Source: Clostridia bacterium
Lineage (GTDB): Bacteria; Bacillota; Clostridia; Oscillospirales; Acutalibacteraceae
Direction of reading: 5' to 3'
NCBI GenBank assembly: GCA_900767015.1
Contig: CAAFXQ010000021.1
Location: forward strand, 1-8,683
DNA: 8,683 nt
A program made the translations under genes and the position numbers. The notes under the pieces were generated by a model. It was not told where the DNA came from and ran no database searches. It worked only from the letters and a program-made list of their open reading frames with translations. Below, piece after piece: positions 1 to 7,069 of the stretch (the first letter of the stretch is position 1; each line of letters starts with the position of its first letter).

Positions 1-1
1 C

Positions 2-124
2 CCGTCACTTACAAATCTACGGACTTCCCGTTACGGACAAGCCGATTCTGCGGGTAGAATTTTCCCTTTGACACGAAGTAAACCCGCGACCACAACTATT
101 CACTATTCATTATTCACTATTCAC
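2..124 (-). repeat. RepC dispersed repeat, copy 1, with heptamer array
   Basis: Read on the minus strand, this stretch aligns along its length with 8326-8447, and its core (2-91) also aligns with 5192-5280. Landmarks in order on the minus strand are a heptamer array, GTTGTGGTCGCGGG, an AAAGG..AAA.ATT block, CCCGCAGAAT, GGGAAGTCCGTAGATT and GTGACGG. The core is about 89-90 bp in all three copies. No open reading frame explains it. The left end may continue outside the window. Its position just upstream of the remB-like start means the leader of that gene is partly repeat-derived. Confidence 0.8.
97..124 (+). repeat. 4 x 7-bp tandem repeat (TATTCAC)
   Basis: Four contiguous heptamers: TATTCAC, TATTCAT, TATTCAC, TATTCAC. 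The array ends 20 bp before the remB-like ATG and only a few bases before its ribosome binding site (AAGGAAA near 134-140). It belongs to the RepC unit, because the third RepC copy carries the reverse-complement array (8326-8353) at the same spacing from its core. Confidence 0.9.
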
Positions 125-144
125 TCGTTTACGAAGGAAACGCT

Positions 145-387
145 ATGTATCTTCACCTAGGCCAAAGCACCGTTGTCAACGTCAGCGATATTGTCGGCAT
201 CTTCGACATCGACAACACAACGGTCAGTAAAAATACAAGAGAATACCTGAACCGTGCCGAAAAGGAAAAAAAGGTGGTTTATGTAAGCTTAGACCTACCG
301 AAATCCTTTATCGTGATGAAAAACGGAACAGTTTATATATCGCAGATTTCTCCCGCAACGCTTCTGAAGCGTTCCAAGCTTTGGTAG
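145..387 (+). CDS. remB: RemB/DUF370 family small regulatory protein
   Basis: This 80-residue protein matches the RemB (YaaB, DUF370) family of about 80 residues. In Bacillus subtilis, Rem proteins are DNA-binding activators of extracellular-matrix genes. Visible family motifs are the N-terminal MYLHLG, DIVGIFD around residues 16-22, TREYL near 31-35, DLPKSFIV around 50-57 and a C-terminal ISPATLLKRS. The ATG is preceded by AAGGAAA at a suitable distance, and MYLHLG is the normal family N-terminus, so the start is secure. It lies 88 bp upstream of gyrB, the classic recF-remB-gyrB-gyrA order of Firmicutes; recF itself is not in the window. No transmembrane segment or signal peptide is visible. 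The family call is firm; a matrix-regulating role in this organism is inference from B. subtilis. Confidence 0.9.
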   Translation: MYLHLGQSTVVNVSDIVGIFDIDNTTVSKNTREYLNRAEKEKKVVYVSLDLPKSFIVMKNGTVYISQISPATLLKRSKLW

Positions 388-426
388 ATTTCGGACAGAC
401 GACGCCCGAACCTGCCTTTGGAGAAC

Positions 427-461
427 ATCTAACATCTAATATCTAACGTCTAACATCTAAC
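427..461 (+). repeat. 5 x 7-bp tandem repeat (ATCTAAC)
   Basis: Five contiguous heptamers: ATCTAAC, ATCTAAT, ATCTAAC, GTCTAAC, ATCTAAC. The array fills much of the 88-bp remB-gyrB gap and stops three bases before the gyrB Shine-Dalgarno core. The unit resembles the TCTGANN heptamers at 5397-5431 and 7070-7097 (general form TCTRANN). Confidence 0.9.
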
Positions 462-462
462 A

Positions 463-470
463 GCGGAGGT
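463..470 (+). promoter_or_regulatory. gyrB ribosome binding site
   Basis: GCGGAGGT is a strong Shine-Dalgarno sequence. GGAGG at 465-469 lies 6 bases before TTG 476 and 12 before the in-frame ATG at 482. The shorter spacing favours the TTG as the start, although the ATG two codons later cannot be excluded. Confidence 0.8.
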
Positions 471-475
471 ATATT

Positions 476-2488
476 TTGAACATGAACGAAAACAAGAACG
501 AAAACGTAAACGCTCAGGAAAATACCGAGCAGACAGTACCTGAAATCATCGAAGAAGAAGTCGAAACGATGGATACTGCCGTTACACAGGAGTATAACGC
601 CGACGCCATTCAGGTTCTTGAGGGACTGGAAGCCGTCCGTATGCGCCCGGGTATGTACATCGGCTCGACCGGACCGAGAGGACTTCATCACCTGGTTTAT
701 GAAATCGTCGACAACTCGATTGACGAGGCGCTTGCCGGCTACTGTACCCATATTGAGGTTGATATCCACCCGGGCGACGTGATTTCCGTCAGAGATAACG
801 GACGTGGTATCCCTGTCGGTATCAACGAACAGCAGGGACTTCCTGCCGTTACGGTCGTTCTGACCGTGCTTCACGCCGGCGGTAAATTCGGCGGAAGCGG
901 CTATAAGGTTTCCGGCGGTCTGCACGGCGTTGGTTCCTCCGTTGTAAACGCTCTTTCCGAATGGATGGAGGTTGAGGTATCTCAGAACGGACACGTTCAC
1001 CGCCAAAAGTTTGCAAGAGGCAATATCGTGACCGACCTTGAGGTTGTCGGCGATACGGACAAGACGGGAACGTATATCACCTTTAAGCCTGATGCCGAAA
1101 TCTTCAAGGAAACCACCGAATATGATTATGAAACACTTCAGCGTCATTTAAGAGAGTGCGCTTTCTTAAATGCCGGAATTAAAATTACTCTGACCGACCT
1201 TAGAGACGAAGAAAACATTGTTCAGGACGTATTCTGCTACGAGGGCGGTATTGCTTCGTTCGTCGAATATATCAACGAAAGCCGTGGACTTACCGCCATT
1301 CACGAAAGACCCGTTCATTTCGGAACGGTTGTCGGCGACAAGAGTGCCGAAGTGGCGCTGATGTATAATGACGGCTACAACGAAACAATTCTTTCCTACG
1401 CCAACAACGTGCATACGATTGACGGCGGTACGCATGAGACGGGCTTTAAGAATGCCCTGACCAAGGTATTCAACGAATACGGAAGAAAGTACGGCTATCT
1501 CAAGGAAGCCGACAAAAATCTTTCCGGCGATGATTGCCGTGAGGGTCTTGTCGCTGTTATCAGCGTTAAGCTGACCGACGCTCAGTTTGAGGGTCAGACA
1601 AAGGGCAAGCTCGGCAACACCGAAATGACGAAGCTCGTCAACAACACCGTTTATCAGAAATTAAGCGACTATTTCGAGGAAAATCCGCAGATTGCCAAGA
1701 TGATTTTCTCAAAGGCGCTCGATGCGTCCCGTGCGAGAGAAGCCGCAAGAAAAGCAAGAGAAGCCGCAAGAAGAAAATCTCCGCTTGAGGGAAATTCCCT
1801 TCCCGGAAAGCTTTCCGACTGTACGTCAAAGGATCCGACAAAGACCGAAATCTTTATCGTCGAGGGTGATTCCGCAGGCGGCTCGGCGAAAAGCGGACGT
1901 GACGTTACGATTCAGGCGATTTTGCCTCTTTGGGGTAAAATGCTCAACGTTGAAAAGTCAAGGCTTGACAAGGTTATCGGCAACGATAAGCTGATGCCGG
2001 TTGTAACGGCCTTGGGTGCCGGAATCGGCGACGACTTTGACGAAAATAAGCTTCGGTACCATAAAATTGTTATCATGGCCGATGCCGACGTCGACGGTGC
2101 GCACATCCGGACGCTTCTTTTGACGTTCTTCTTTAGGTATATGCGTCCGCTGATTGATAACGGTTACGTTTATATCGCTCAGCCCCCTCTTTATAAGCTT
2201 TCAAAAGGTCAGAAGCATCTTTATGCTTATTCCGACGAGGAAAGAGACCGCTACATGGCGGAAATGCCGGGTGCGGCGATTCAGCGTTACAAAGGTCTTG
2301 GTGAAATGGATCCCGAACAGCTTTGGGAGACAACGATGGATCCCGAAAGAAGAATCATGCTTCGTGTTACGATTGAGGACGCCGAAAGAGCGGACGAGAC
2401 TTTCTCGATTCTCATGGGCGACCAGGTAGAACCGAGACGTGACTTTATTGAAAAGAACGCAAAATACGTTCAGAATCTCGATGTTTAA
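476..2488 (+). CDS. gyrB: DNA gyrase subunit B
   Basis: ATPase subunit of DNA gyrase, 670 residues. The N-terminal GHKL ATPase shows E76 and N80 in EIVDNSIDEA, D107-P113 (DNGRGIP), the GGLHGVG lid at 147-153 and the QTK loop with K376. The TOPRIM domain has EGDSAGG at 463-469 and the metal-binding DADVDG at 536-541. It ends in the typical EPRRDFIEKNAKYVQNLDV tail. Length and the absence of the large TOPRIM insertion fit Gram-positive GyrB rather than the E. coli form. An acidic, Asn-rich extension of about 40 residues precedes the usual N-terminus. W486 stands where E. coli has K447. The likely start is TTG, chosen by spacing from the GGAGG site; ATG 482 is the alternative. gyrA follows after 19 bp, so the two are probably co-transcribed. 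GyrB rather than ParE is supported by the gyrA partner with its GyrA box. Confidence 0.97.
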   Translation: MNMNENKNENVNAQENTEQTVPEIIEEEVETMDTAVTQEYNADAIQVLEGLEAVRMRPGMYIGSTGPRGLHHLVYEIVDNSIDEALAGYCTHIEVDIHPGDVISVRDNGRGIPVGINEQQGLPAVTVVLTVLHAGGKFGGSGYKVSGGLHGVGSSVVNALSEWMEVEVSQNGHVHRQKFARGNIVTDLEVVGDTDKTGTYITFKPDAEIFKETTEYDYETLQRHLRECAFLNAGIKITLTDLRDEENIVQDVFCYEGGIASFVEYINESRGLTAIHERPVHFGTVVGDKSAEVALMYNDGYNETILSYANNVHTIDGGTHETGFKNALTKVFNEYGRKYGYLKEADKNLSGDDCREGLVAVISVKLTDAQFEGQTKGKLGNTEMTKLVNNTVYQKLSDYFEENPQIAKMIFSKALDASRAREAARKAREAARRKSPLEGNSLPGKLSDCTSKDPTKTEIFIVEGDSAGGSAKSGRDVTIQAILPLWGKMLNVEKSRLDKVIGNDKLMPVVTALGAGIGDDFDENKLRYHKIVIMADADVDGAHIRTLLLTFFFRYMRPLIDNGYVYIAQPPLYKLSKGQKHLYAYSDEERDRYMAEMPGAAIQRYKGLGEMDPEQLWETTMDPERRIMLRVTIEDAERADETFSILMGDQVEPRRDFIEKNAKYVQNLDV

Positions 2489-2507
2489 GGACGAGAGGTG
2501 AGAAGAT

Positions 2508-5030
2508 ATGGATATGACAGAGAACAATTATGAAAATCAGAAAATAATCGACGTTGAAATCAACGGCGAAATGAGAAAATCGTTCCTTGATTACTCGATG
2601 TCGGTTATTACGTCAAGAGCACTTCCCGATGTTAGAGACGGACTCAAGCCCGTTCACAGACGTATTCTTTATACGATGAACGAAAACAGTCTTTACCCGG
2701 ACAAGCCGTACCGTAAGTGTGCCGATACCGTCGGTGCGGTTCTCGGACGCTATCATCCGCACGGTGACGCCTCCGTTTACGATGCGATGGTTCGTTTAGC
2801 TCAGGACTTTTCGACAAGATATCTTTTAGTTGACGGTCACGGTAACTTCGGTTCCGTTGACGGTGACCCCCCGGCGGCTTACCGTTATACCGAGTCGAGA
2901 ATGAGCAAGATTTCGACCGAAATGCTCACCGACATTGAAAAGGACACCGTTGACTTTATCCCGAACTACGACGACCGACTGAAAGAGCCGACCGTCCTCC
3001 CCTCCCGTTTTCCGAATCTTCTTGTCAACGGCTCAACGGGTATCGCCGTCGGTATGGCGACCAATATTCCGCCGCACAACCTCGGTGAAGTTATCGACGG
3101 TATGTGCTGTCTGATTGACAATCCCGAGGCGTCCTTGGAAGAAATCATGGAACACATCAAAGGGCCGGACTTCCCGACCGCCGGTATCATCATGGGCAGA
3201 GCCGGAATCCGAGCGGCTTACGCAACGGGCAGAGGAAAAATCACCGTCAGAGCGAGAGCGGAAATCAAGGAAGCCAAAAACGGCAGAATGAGCATTGTCG
3301 TTACCGAGCTTCCCTATCAGGTCAACAAAAAGAGACTCATCGAGTCCATCGCCGACCTCGTCAAGGACAAGAGAATCGACGGCATTTCCGACATCAACGA
3401 CTACTCGGGCAGACACGGTATGCAGCTTGTCATTGACCTGAAGAGAGAAGCCAACGCACAGGTCGTTTTAAACAGCCTTTATACCATGACGCAGCTTCAG
3501 ATTACCTACGGTATCATCAGCCTTGCGCTCGTTGACGGTGTTCCGAGAATTCTTTCCTTAAAGCAGATTTTGGAGCACTATATCAAGTTCCAGGAAGAGG
3601 TTATCACAAGAAGAACACGCTTTGACCTCAAGAAAGCGATGGAGCGTGAGCATATCCTTGAGGGCTTGAAAACGGCTCTTGACTATATTGACGAAATTAT
3701 TGCCATCTTAAAAGCCGCAAAGGATCAGTCCGAGGGTAAAGCCGCTTTGATGGAGCGGTTCGGACTTGACGAAATTCAGGCGGACGCTATCGTCAAAATG
3801 CGCTTGGGACAGCTGACCGGTCTTGAAAGAATCAAGATTGAGGACGAATTAAAGGCACTTCAGGCAAAGATTGCCGAATTTAACGAGCTTCTTGCAAGCG
3901 AAGAAAAGATTCTCGGCGTTGTCAAAACCGAAGCCATGGCAATCCGTGACAAGTACGCCGACGAAAGACGTACCGAAATCATGAACGTCAGCGGTGAGGT
4001 TGACGTGGAAGATCTGATCCCGCAGGAGGACTGCGTTTATACGCTGACGACTTTCGGATATATCAAGCGTCAGCCTGTCAGCACCTACGCCATTCAGAAC
4101 CGTAACGGCAAGGGCGTCAAGGGCATGACAAGACGGGAAGAGGACATTGTGAAAACCATGTTCACCTGCTCGACACATGACTACGTCATGTTCTTTACCA
4201 CAAGGGGCAGAGTGTACCGTCTGAAAGGCTACGAAATTCCCGAGGGCAGCCGTCAGAGCAAGGGCATGAATGCGGTCAATCTTCTTCCGCTTGAGGCCGA
4301 TGAGAAAATTAGTGCTATGATAAGAGTTCCCGACTTCGGAACGGGTGAAAACTATCTTTGCATGGTGACAAGAAAGGGCGTCATCAAGCGTACCGAGCTT
4401 GACGCTTACAAAAACATCAGAAAAGTCGGTATCATCGCCATCAACCTTGACGAGGACGACGAGCTTGCCTGGGTATGGCTGACGGACGGAAACGATCAGA
4501 TTTTCGTCGCCACCAAGCAGGGCAAGGGAATCCGCTTCAATGAAAACGACGCCCGCCCGCTCGGCAGAACGGCAAGAGGAGTGAAAGCCATCGAGCTTTC
4601 AGAAGACGACGAGGTTGTCGGCATGTGCGCCGTCAAAAAAGAGGGTGAGGACGGAAAAATCTTCACCGTCAGCGAAAGCGGTATCGGCAGACTCACTGAC
4701 CCCTACGAATTTACGCTTCAGTCGAGAGGCGGCAAGGGCAAAAAGAACTATCAGTCCGACAAATACGGTGCTGTTGCCGGAATCGCCCTTGTTCACGAGG
4801 ACGAGGACATTATTCTGATTTCCTCCGACGGTATCGTAATCCGTGTCGCCGCAGAGGACATCAGCGTAAGCTCGAGAACGGCAAGAGGCGTTAAGGTGAT
4901 GAGAGTTTCTGAGGGCGAAAGAGTCGTTTCCGCTTCGGCGGTCGCAAAGGACGACAGCGAGGAAAAGGCGGAGATAACACAAGAGGCTGAGGAAGAGACG
5001 ACGGAAACCGAAGAAACGCAGGAACAATAA
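2508..5030 (+). CDS. gyrA: DNA gyrase subunit A
   Basis: DNA breakage-reunion subunit of gyrase, 840 residues. The winged-helix region opens with a canonical DYSMSVITSRALPDVRDG segment. The catalytic tyrosine is Y127 (RYTE, with R126 before it). The quinolone-resistance region reads YHPHGDASVYDAMVRLAQ, with A88 at the E. coli Ser83 position and D92 at Asp87. The C-terminal DNA-wrapping beta-pinwheel carries the GyrA box QSRGGKG at 738-744, which separates gyrase A from ParC and is close to the QTRGGKG of B. subtilis. The final 25 or so residues are a Glu/Thr-rich acidic tail. A GAGAGGTGAG element precedes ATG 2508; ATG 2514 is a less likely alternative. No internal stop or frameshift is seen. 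The gene follows gyrB directly and is followed by repeats with no clear U-tract terminator. Confidence 0.97.
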   Translation: MDMTENNYENQKIIDVEINGEMRKSFLDYSMSVITSRALPDVRDGLKPVHRRILYTMNENSLYPDKPYRKCADTVGAVLGRYHPHGDASVYDAMVRLAQDFSTRYLLVDGHGNFGSVDGDPPAAYRYTESRMSKISTEMLTDIEKDTVDFIPNYDDRLKEPTVLPSRFPNLLVNGSTGIAVGMATNIPPHNLGEVIDGMCCLIDNPEASLEEIMEHIKGPDFPTAGIIMGRAGIRAAYATGRGKITVRARAEIKEAKNGRMSIVVTELPYQVNKKRLIESIADLVKDKRIDGISDINDYSGRHGMQLVIDLKREANAQVVLNSLYTMTQLQITYGIISLALVDGVPRILSLKQILEHYIKFQEEVITRRTRFDLKKAMEREHILEGLKTALDYIDEIIAILKAAKDQSEGKAALMERFGLDEIQADAIVKMRLGQLTGLERIKIEDELKALQAKIAEFNELLASEEKILGVVKTEAMAIRDKYADERRTEIMNVSGEVDVEDLIPQEDCVYTLTTFGYIKRQPVSTYAIQNRNGKGVKGMTRREEDIVKTMFTCSTHDYVMFFTTRGRVYRLKGYEIPEGSRQSKGMNAVNLLPLEADEKISAMIRVPDFGTGENYLCMVTRKGVIKRTELDAYKNIRKVGIIAINLDEDDELAWVWLTDGNDQIFVATKQGKGIRFNENDARPLGRTARGVKAIELSEDDEVVGMCAVKKEGEDGKIFTVSESGIGRLTDPYEFTLQSRGGKGKKNYQSDKYGAVAGIALVHEDEDIILISSDGIVIRVAAEDISVSSRTARGVKVMRVSEGERVVSASAVAKDDSEEKAEITQEAEEETTETEETQEQ

Positions 5031-5034
5031 ATGA

Positions 5035-5104
5035 ATGAAGCACGCCCTGACGGGCGCATGAAGCGGCGCAAAGCGCCATGAAGCACGGCTGTGCCGCATG
5101 AAGC
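5035..5104 (+). repeat. ATGAAGC-spaced hairpin array after gyrA
   Basis: ATGAAGC occurs at 5035, 5058, 5078 and 5098 (spacings 23, 20 and 20 bp). Between these copies lie three different small perfect hairpins: CGCCC-TGAC-GGGCG (5043-5056), GGCGC-AAA-GCGCC (5065-5077) and CGGC-TGT-GCCG (5086-5096). The heptamer is constant while the stems differ in sequence yet remain self-complementary. The array starts 4 bp after the gyrA stop, so it would form the 3' end of the gyrBA transcript. It might protect the mRNA end or act as a transcription stop; no T-run follows it. Confidence 0.8.
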
Positions 5105-5191
5105 GTGCCCGGGGAGATTTCGGATAGCTGAAGTCAGATGTCTGAAACAAGTCGGGATAAAAAAGAAAAATACTGCTTCGGGCACATTTAA

Positions 5192-5280
5192 GGTCGCAGG
5201 TCAACATTCTTCCAAAGGAAAGATTTTACCCGCAGAATCAGCTTTTCTGTGTCGGGAAGTCCGTAGATTATAAGCGACGG
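5192..5280 (+). repeat. RepC dispersed repeat, copy 2 (core only)
   Basis: This 89-bp stretch aligns without obvious indels to 8359-8447, and as reverse complement to 2-91. Shared blocks include GGTCGC at the left end, AAAGGAAAGATTTT, CCCGCAGAATC (closest to copy 1), CGGGAAGTCCGTAGATT and TATAAGCG. Unlike the other two copies it has no heptamer array on its left side. Confidence 0.8.
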
Positions 5281-5322
5281 TAAGCTTGGCGGCTTCGGGT
5301 GAATTTCATCTGACGGTTGGAC

Positions 5323-5455
5323 GGCGGCTGACCGGTTCAGATTTCAGAAATCAGAAGTCAGCGTTCAGAAGAAACGACAGCCATTTTAAAAAAAATTCTG
5401 ATATCTGATGTCTGACATCTGAAATCTGAACTGGGCTTCGCCGCACACAGCCGCC
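5323..5455. repeat. Long inverted repeat built of heptamers
   Basis: Five heptamers of form NNTCAGA/C (5335-5369) face five of form TCTGANN (5397-5431). The outer two pairs match perfectly, giving a 14-bp stem (5335-5348 with 5418-5431) that a G-U pair and two more pairs extend to about 17 bp. The inner units pair through their conserved 5-mers, with mismatches at the variable dinucleotides. An additional perfect 8-bp arm, GGCGGCTG (5323-5330) and CAGCCGCC (5448-5455), encloses it with 13 unpaired bases on the right. The loop (about 5370-5396) is A-rich. A transcript could fold into a stem of nearly 40 bp. Confidence 0.75.
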
Positions 5456-5577
5456 TTGTCTTACTCCCTCGACAGCTGGCGCCGCCACTTTCCTCACGAG
5501 GGAGGCTAAATCCCCTATCTTTGAGGGATTTGTCCCAAGTGACTGAGAGAGTCCCCGCCGCTAAGCTAAAATTTACT
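5456..5577 (-). repeat. RepB palindromic repeat, copy 1
   Basis: The reverse complement of this stretch aligns with the RepB copy at 8474-8633. Shared blocks are GTAAATTTTAG.TTAGCGG, CTCTCTCAGTCACTT, GCCTCCCTCGTGAGG, GTGGCGGCG and GAGGGAGTA. It contains its own hairpin, AAATCCC (5508-5514) with GGGATTT (5525-5531), at the place where copy 2 has a different stem (8518-8535). The end at about 5456-5462 has lost the terminal inverted repeat seen in copy 2, so this copy looks truncated or decayed. Confidence 0.75.
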
Positions 5578-5581
5578 GTTA

Positions 5582-5713
5582 ATCTTATGGCTCGGGCACC
5601 TGGCTTTCAATTAAACACAATGAATCCCGGCATTGGTGTCGCCATGCGACTGGCTCGGGCACACGGCTTTCAATTAAGCACAATGAACCCCGGGATTGAA
5701 GTCGCCATGCGAC
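5582..5713 (+). repeat. RepA: two tandem 63-bp repeats
   Basis: Units at 5588-5650 and 5651-5713 have an exact 63-bp period and few differences. Each begins TGGCTCGGGCAC and ends with the hairpin GTCGC-CAT-GCGAC. The lead-in ATCTTA at 5583-5588 is also found at the inverted copy near 8315-8320, so the module probably starts there. A frame through both units gives a repeated peptide but has no supporting start signal or family match; I treat it as non-coding. Confidence 0.85.
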
Positions 5714-5788
5714 CGCCCGGCGACTGACAAACGAAAACATTCTGCTCAACCCACTGCTCGGGCTGTCAGGTAAAAATAACGTACCGAC

Positions 5789-5825
5789 TATCCCGGCCAT
5801 TAGTGTCGCCATGTGACAAACGAAA
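5789..5825 (+). repeat. Degenerate RepA copy abutting the LCP start
   Basis: TATCCCGGCCATTAGTGTCGCC resembles the second half of the RepA unit, in the same orientation. Its terminal hairpin is GTCGC-CAT-GTGAC (5805-5817), where one G-C pair becomes a G-U pair that still folds as RNA. GACAAACGAAA follows (5815-5825) and is also present at 5726-5736, just after the second RepA unit. The degenerate copy ends a few bases before the proposed LCP start codon. Confidence 0.6.
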
Positions 5826-5828
5826 GAA

Positions 5829-7025
5829 GTGAATGATTTGCAAAAAGGAAAGAATACTGCTGAAAAGAAAAAGAAGAAAAAGACAAATCCGGTTGCCGCT
5901 TTTCTTTGGACGAATAAACGGCAAAGAGCGAAGAATATCTATTTTCTTTTGACGGTTTTTGTCGTCATTGTTGCTGTCGGCATCGGGTATGTCAGCAGTA
6001 AGCTTGACAATATCAACTACGATGATAAAAACGAAACCTCCGTAAGCAGTGATGCCAATAAAATTTACGAAGAGGAAGAATTTGAAATCATGCAGGCCAT
6101 TGACTCGGCTTCCTCCTACAATGATTTCATCTATAAATGGGCGAATAACGGCGGCGAGCTTCGTAAAAGCAAAAACGTCATCAATGTTCTTCTGCTCGGT
6201 CTTGATTCCGAGGACGCACTCGAAAAGGGCGGACGAAGCGATACCATTCTTTTGGCTTCGCTGAATAAGAAAACCAGAAAGATTTATCTGACCTCATTTT
6301 TCCGTGACACCTGGACCTATATGAATATCGGCGGACAGGATCGCTATAATAAAATCAATTCCGCCTATTATTACGGAAGTGATGAGGCGCTTATCGATAC
6401 GTTCGAAAAGAACTATAAAATCGACGTCGATTACTACTGTGCCGTTGACTTCTCCTCGTTTACGGATATCATCAATGCGCTCGGCGGTCTGACCGTTGAG
6501 GTTCAGCAGTATGAAGCCGAATACATCAATCGTACGACCGTTCATACGATTGATTACGGCCCGGCTGTCAAACTTGACGGTTGGGAAGCACTTGTTTTCG
6601 CAAGAATCCGAAAGAGTGACTCCGACAGTGACGTCAGCCGTACAAGACGGCAGCGGCTTGTGATTTCTGCTCTGATTGATTCGGCGAAGGGCGCAAGCCT
6701 GTCTCAGCTGAACGAGGCGCTTGATAAGCTTTTCAAATACGTCAAAACGGATCTTACAAAGATGCAGATCTTAGGCTATGCCGCACAGGCGCTTTCGGGC
6801 GGCTGGATGGATTACGAAATTGAGCAGATCAATCTGAGCGATCCCGAAATTTTCCGAACCGGTTATGTCGGCAATACCGCCGTTGTGTTTGTTGACTTCC
6901 CGCTGGTTGCCGAAACGGTTCAGACAGCCGTTTACGGCGACAGCAACGTTGTCAATTCCGAGGACAGAGTGAAGCCGTTTTCGCTTTTGCGTGCCCGTTC
7001 GGACGGTCAGATGATTCTGGCGTGA
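5829..7025 (+). CDS. LCP (LytR-CpsA-Psr) family glycopolymer transferase
   Basis: LCP enzymes transfer undecaprenyl-phosphate-linked glycopolymers (teichoic acids, capsule) to peptidoglycan outside the membrane. The 398-residue protein has a Lys-rich cytoplasmic N-terminus (residues 6-19), one transmembrane helix at about 37-57, a linker, and an LCP domain at about 118-285. Motifs are NVLLLGLD near 119, R136 and D138 in GGRSDT, R159 and D160 in SFFRDT, KINSAY, INALGGLTVEV, and the block FARIRKSDSDSD..RTRRQR (257-276) holding the conserved arginines. These are the phosphate- and metal-binding residues of the family. No C-terminal LytR_C domain is present; a tail of about 110 residues follows. 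The start is uncertain: GTG 5829 or TTG 5838, both with weak Shine-Dalgarno sequences (GAAAGAAG region). The exact polymer and paralog (TagT/U/V-like) cannot be told from sequence. Confidence 0.93.
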   Translation: MNDLQKGKNTAEKKKKKKTNPVAAFLWTNKRQRAKNIYFLLTVFVVIVAVGIGYVSSKLDNINYDDKNETSVSSDANKIYEEEEFEIMQAIDSASSYNDFIYKWANNGGELRKSKNVINVLLLGLDSEDALEKGGRSDTILLASLNKKTRKIYLTSFFRDTWTYMNIGGQDRYNKINSAYYYGSDEALIDTFEKNYKIDVDYYCAVDFSSFTDIINALGGLTVEVQQYEAEYINRTTVHTIDYGPAVKLDGWEALVFARIRKSDSDSDVSRTRRQRLVISALIDSAKGASLSQLNEALDKLFKYVKTDLTKMQILGYAAQALSGGWMDYEIEQINLSDPEIFRTGYVGNTAVVFVDFPLVAETVQTAVYGDSNVVNSEDRVKPFSLLRARSDGQMILA

Positions 7026-7069
7026 ATTCAAGAAAAGATTATCGGACAACAGATAAAAAATGTCGGTTT

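Larger units (their letters stand above)
5031..5828. other. Repeat-filled intergenic region between gyrA and LCP gene
   Basis: About 800 bp without a credible gene. It holds, in order: a hairpin array (5035-5104), unassigned A-rich sequence (about 5115-5191), RepC copy 2, a short unassigned spacer, a long heptamer-based inverted repeat (5323-5455), RepB copy 1, two tandem RepA units and a degenerate third RepA. Short open frames here are translations of the repeats. I could not pick out a convincing -35/-10 promoter for the LCP gene, nor a standard stem-plus-T-run terminator for gyrA. Confidence 0.75.

Noticed and set aside
68..102. TTGACA at 68-73 as a -35 box for remB
   Set aside because: No acceptable -10 lies 16-18 bp downstream; the nearest TATTCA is about 23 bp away and belongs to the heptamer array.
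443..1147. 234-residue open frame on the minus strand inside gyrB
   Set aside because: It lies antisense to strongly conserved GyrB sequence and has no recognisable motif; it is a shadow of the real gene. The same applies to other minus-strand frames inside gyrB, gyrA, LCP, thioesterase and HAD genes.
5035..5713. CRISPR array
   Set aside because: Repeats are 7 bp or 63 bp with no 30-40 bp unique spacers of uniform length, and no cas genes are present.
5521..5727. 68-residue open frame containing a repeated peptide
   Set aside because: It is the translation of the two RepA units; no ribosome binding site, no family resemblance, and the repeat also occurs inverted elsewhere as non-coding DNA.
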